A stretch of DNA of 6,774 nucleotides, taken from positions 1-6,774 of the forward strand of contig CAMDJS010000112.1 in assembly GCA_945900685.1 (NCBI GenBank). Reading direction: 5' to 3'. Below are positions 6,728-6,774 of this stretch, piece after piece; within the stretch, counting starts at the first letter, position 1; every line of letters begins with the position of its first letter. The DNA is from Bordetella parapertussis (lineage in GTDB: Bacteria > Pseudomonadota > Gammaproteobacteria > Burkholderiales > Burkholderiaceae_C). The translations under genes and the position numbers were made by a program. The notes under the pieces are model-generated. The model saw nothing but the letters and a program-made list of their open reading frames with translations. It was not told the DNA's origin and ran no database searches.

Positions 6728-6774
6728 ATGCGTAAAAACTCTACAAAGTCAGACACTTCCAAAGCACCGCAACG
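6728..6774 (+). CDS. Possible start of an unidentified gene (cut by window edge)
   Basis: ATG followed by 14 more open codons to the window end, reading MRKNSTKSDTSKAPQ. The stretch is rich in Lys, Ser and Thr and has no hydrophobic core, so it looks like a disordered basic N-terminus rather than a signal peptide. A weak GGTAAG lies 4 bases before the ATG, and a -10-like TAGAAT lies upstream. I do not recognise the product. The call rests on position after a terminator and on the open frame, and could be wrong. Confidence 0.4.
   Translation, partial: MRKNSTKSDTSKAPQ

Noticed and set aside
1..6774. Hidden mobile element, CRISPR array or defence system
   Set aside because: No transposase, integrase, terminal repeats, spaced repeats or tRNA-end duplication seen. 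Almost all of the window is accounted for by intact conserved genes.

Overview
This window looks like chromosomal housekeeping DNA from a betaproteobacterium, most likely Burkholderiales and possibly Comamonadaceae. That rests on recalled protein similarity and gene order, because no database search was possible. The order folC, DedD-like SPOR gene, cvpA, purF, metZ is a well-known conserved run in beta- and gammaproteobacteria (for example around PA3107-PA3111 in Pseudomonas aeruginosa).

Layout: about 88% of the window (1-5987) is one minus-strand gene string. It reads, in transcription order, folC (5987-4701), a dedD-like SPOR gene (4692-3970), cvpA (3966-3484), purF (3484-1970), metZ (1961-750) and gltX (736 to beyond position 1, cut by the window edge). 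Gaps are 8 bp, 3 bp, a 1-base overlap, 8 bp and 13 bp, and no terminator lies between them, so they probably form one operon. Upstream of folC is a 94-bp divergent intergenic region with a perfect 11-bp inverted repeat. It is followed on the plus strand by a small exported glycine-zipper protein (6082-6624), a strong intrinsic terminator (6656-6682), and the first 15 codons of a possible further plus-strand gene (6728 onward).

Function: the operon mixes folate metabolism (FolC makes dihydrofolate and the polyglutamate tail), the first step of purine synthesis (PurF, a pathway that uses formyl-folates), methionine precursor synthesis (MetZ, a pathway that ends with a methyl-folate-dependent step), translation (GltX), and two membrane or cell-division accessory proteins (CvpA and the SPOR protein). 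Glutamate or glutamine is a substrate for FolC, PurF and GltX. This shared chemistry may explain the grouping, but that is inference.

I found no mobile element, CRISPR array, tRNA, rRNA or undescribed multi-gene system. The points most worth a second look are the folC/glycine-zipper divergent region with its palindrome and possible leaderless folC promoter, the near-absence of Shine-Dalgarno sites along the operon, the absence of accD from its usual place before folC, and the loss of the zinc ligands in GltX.
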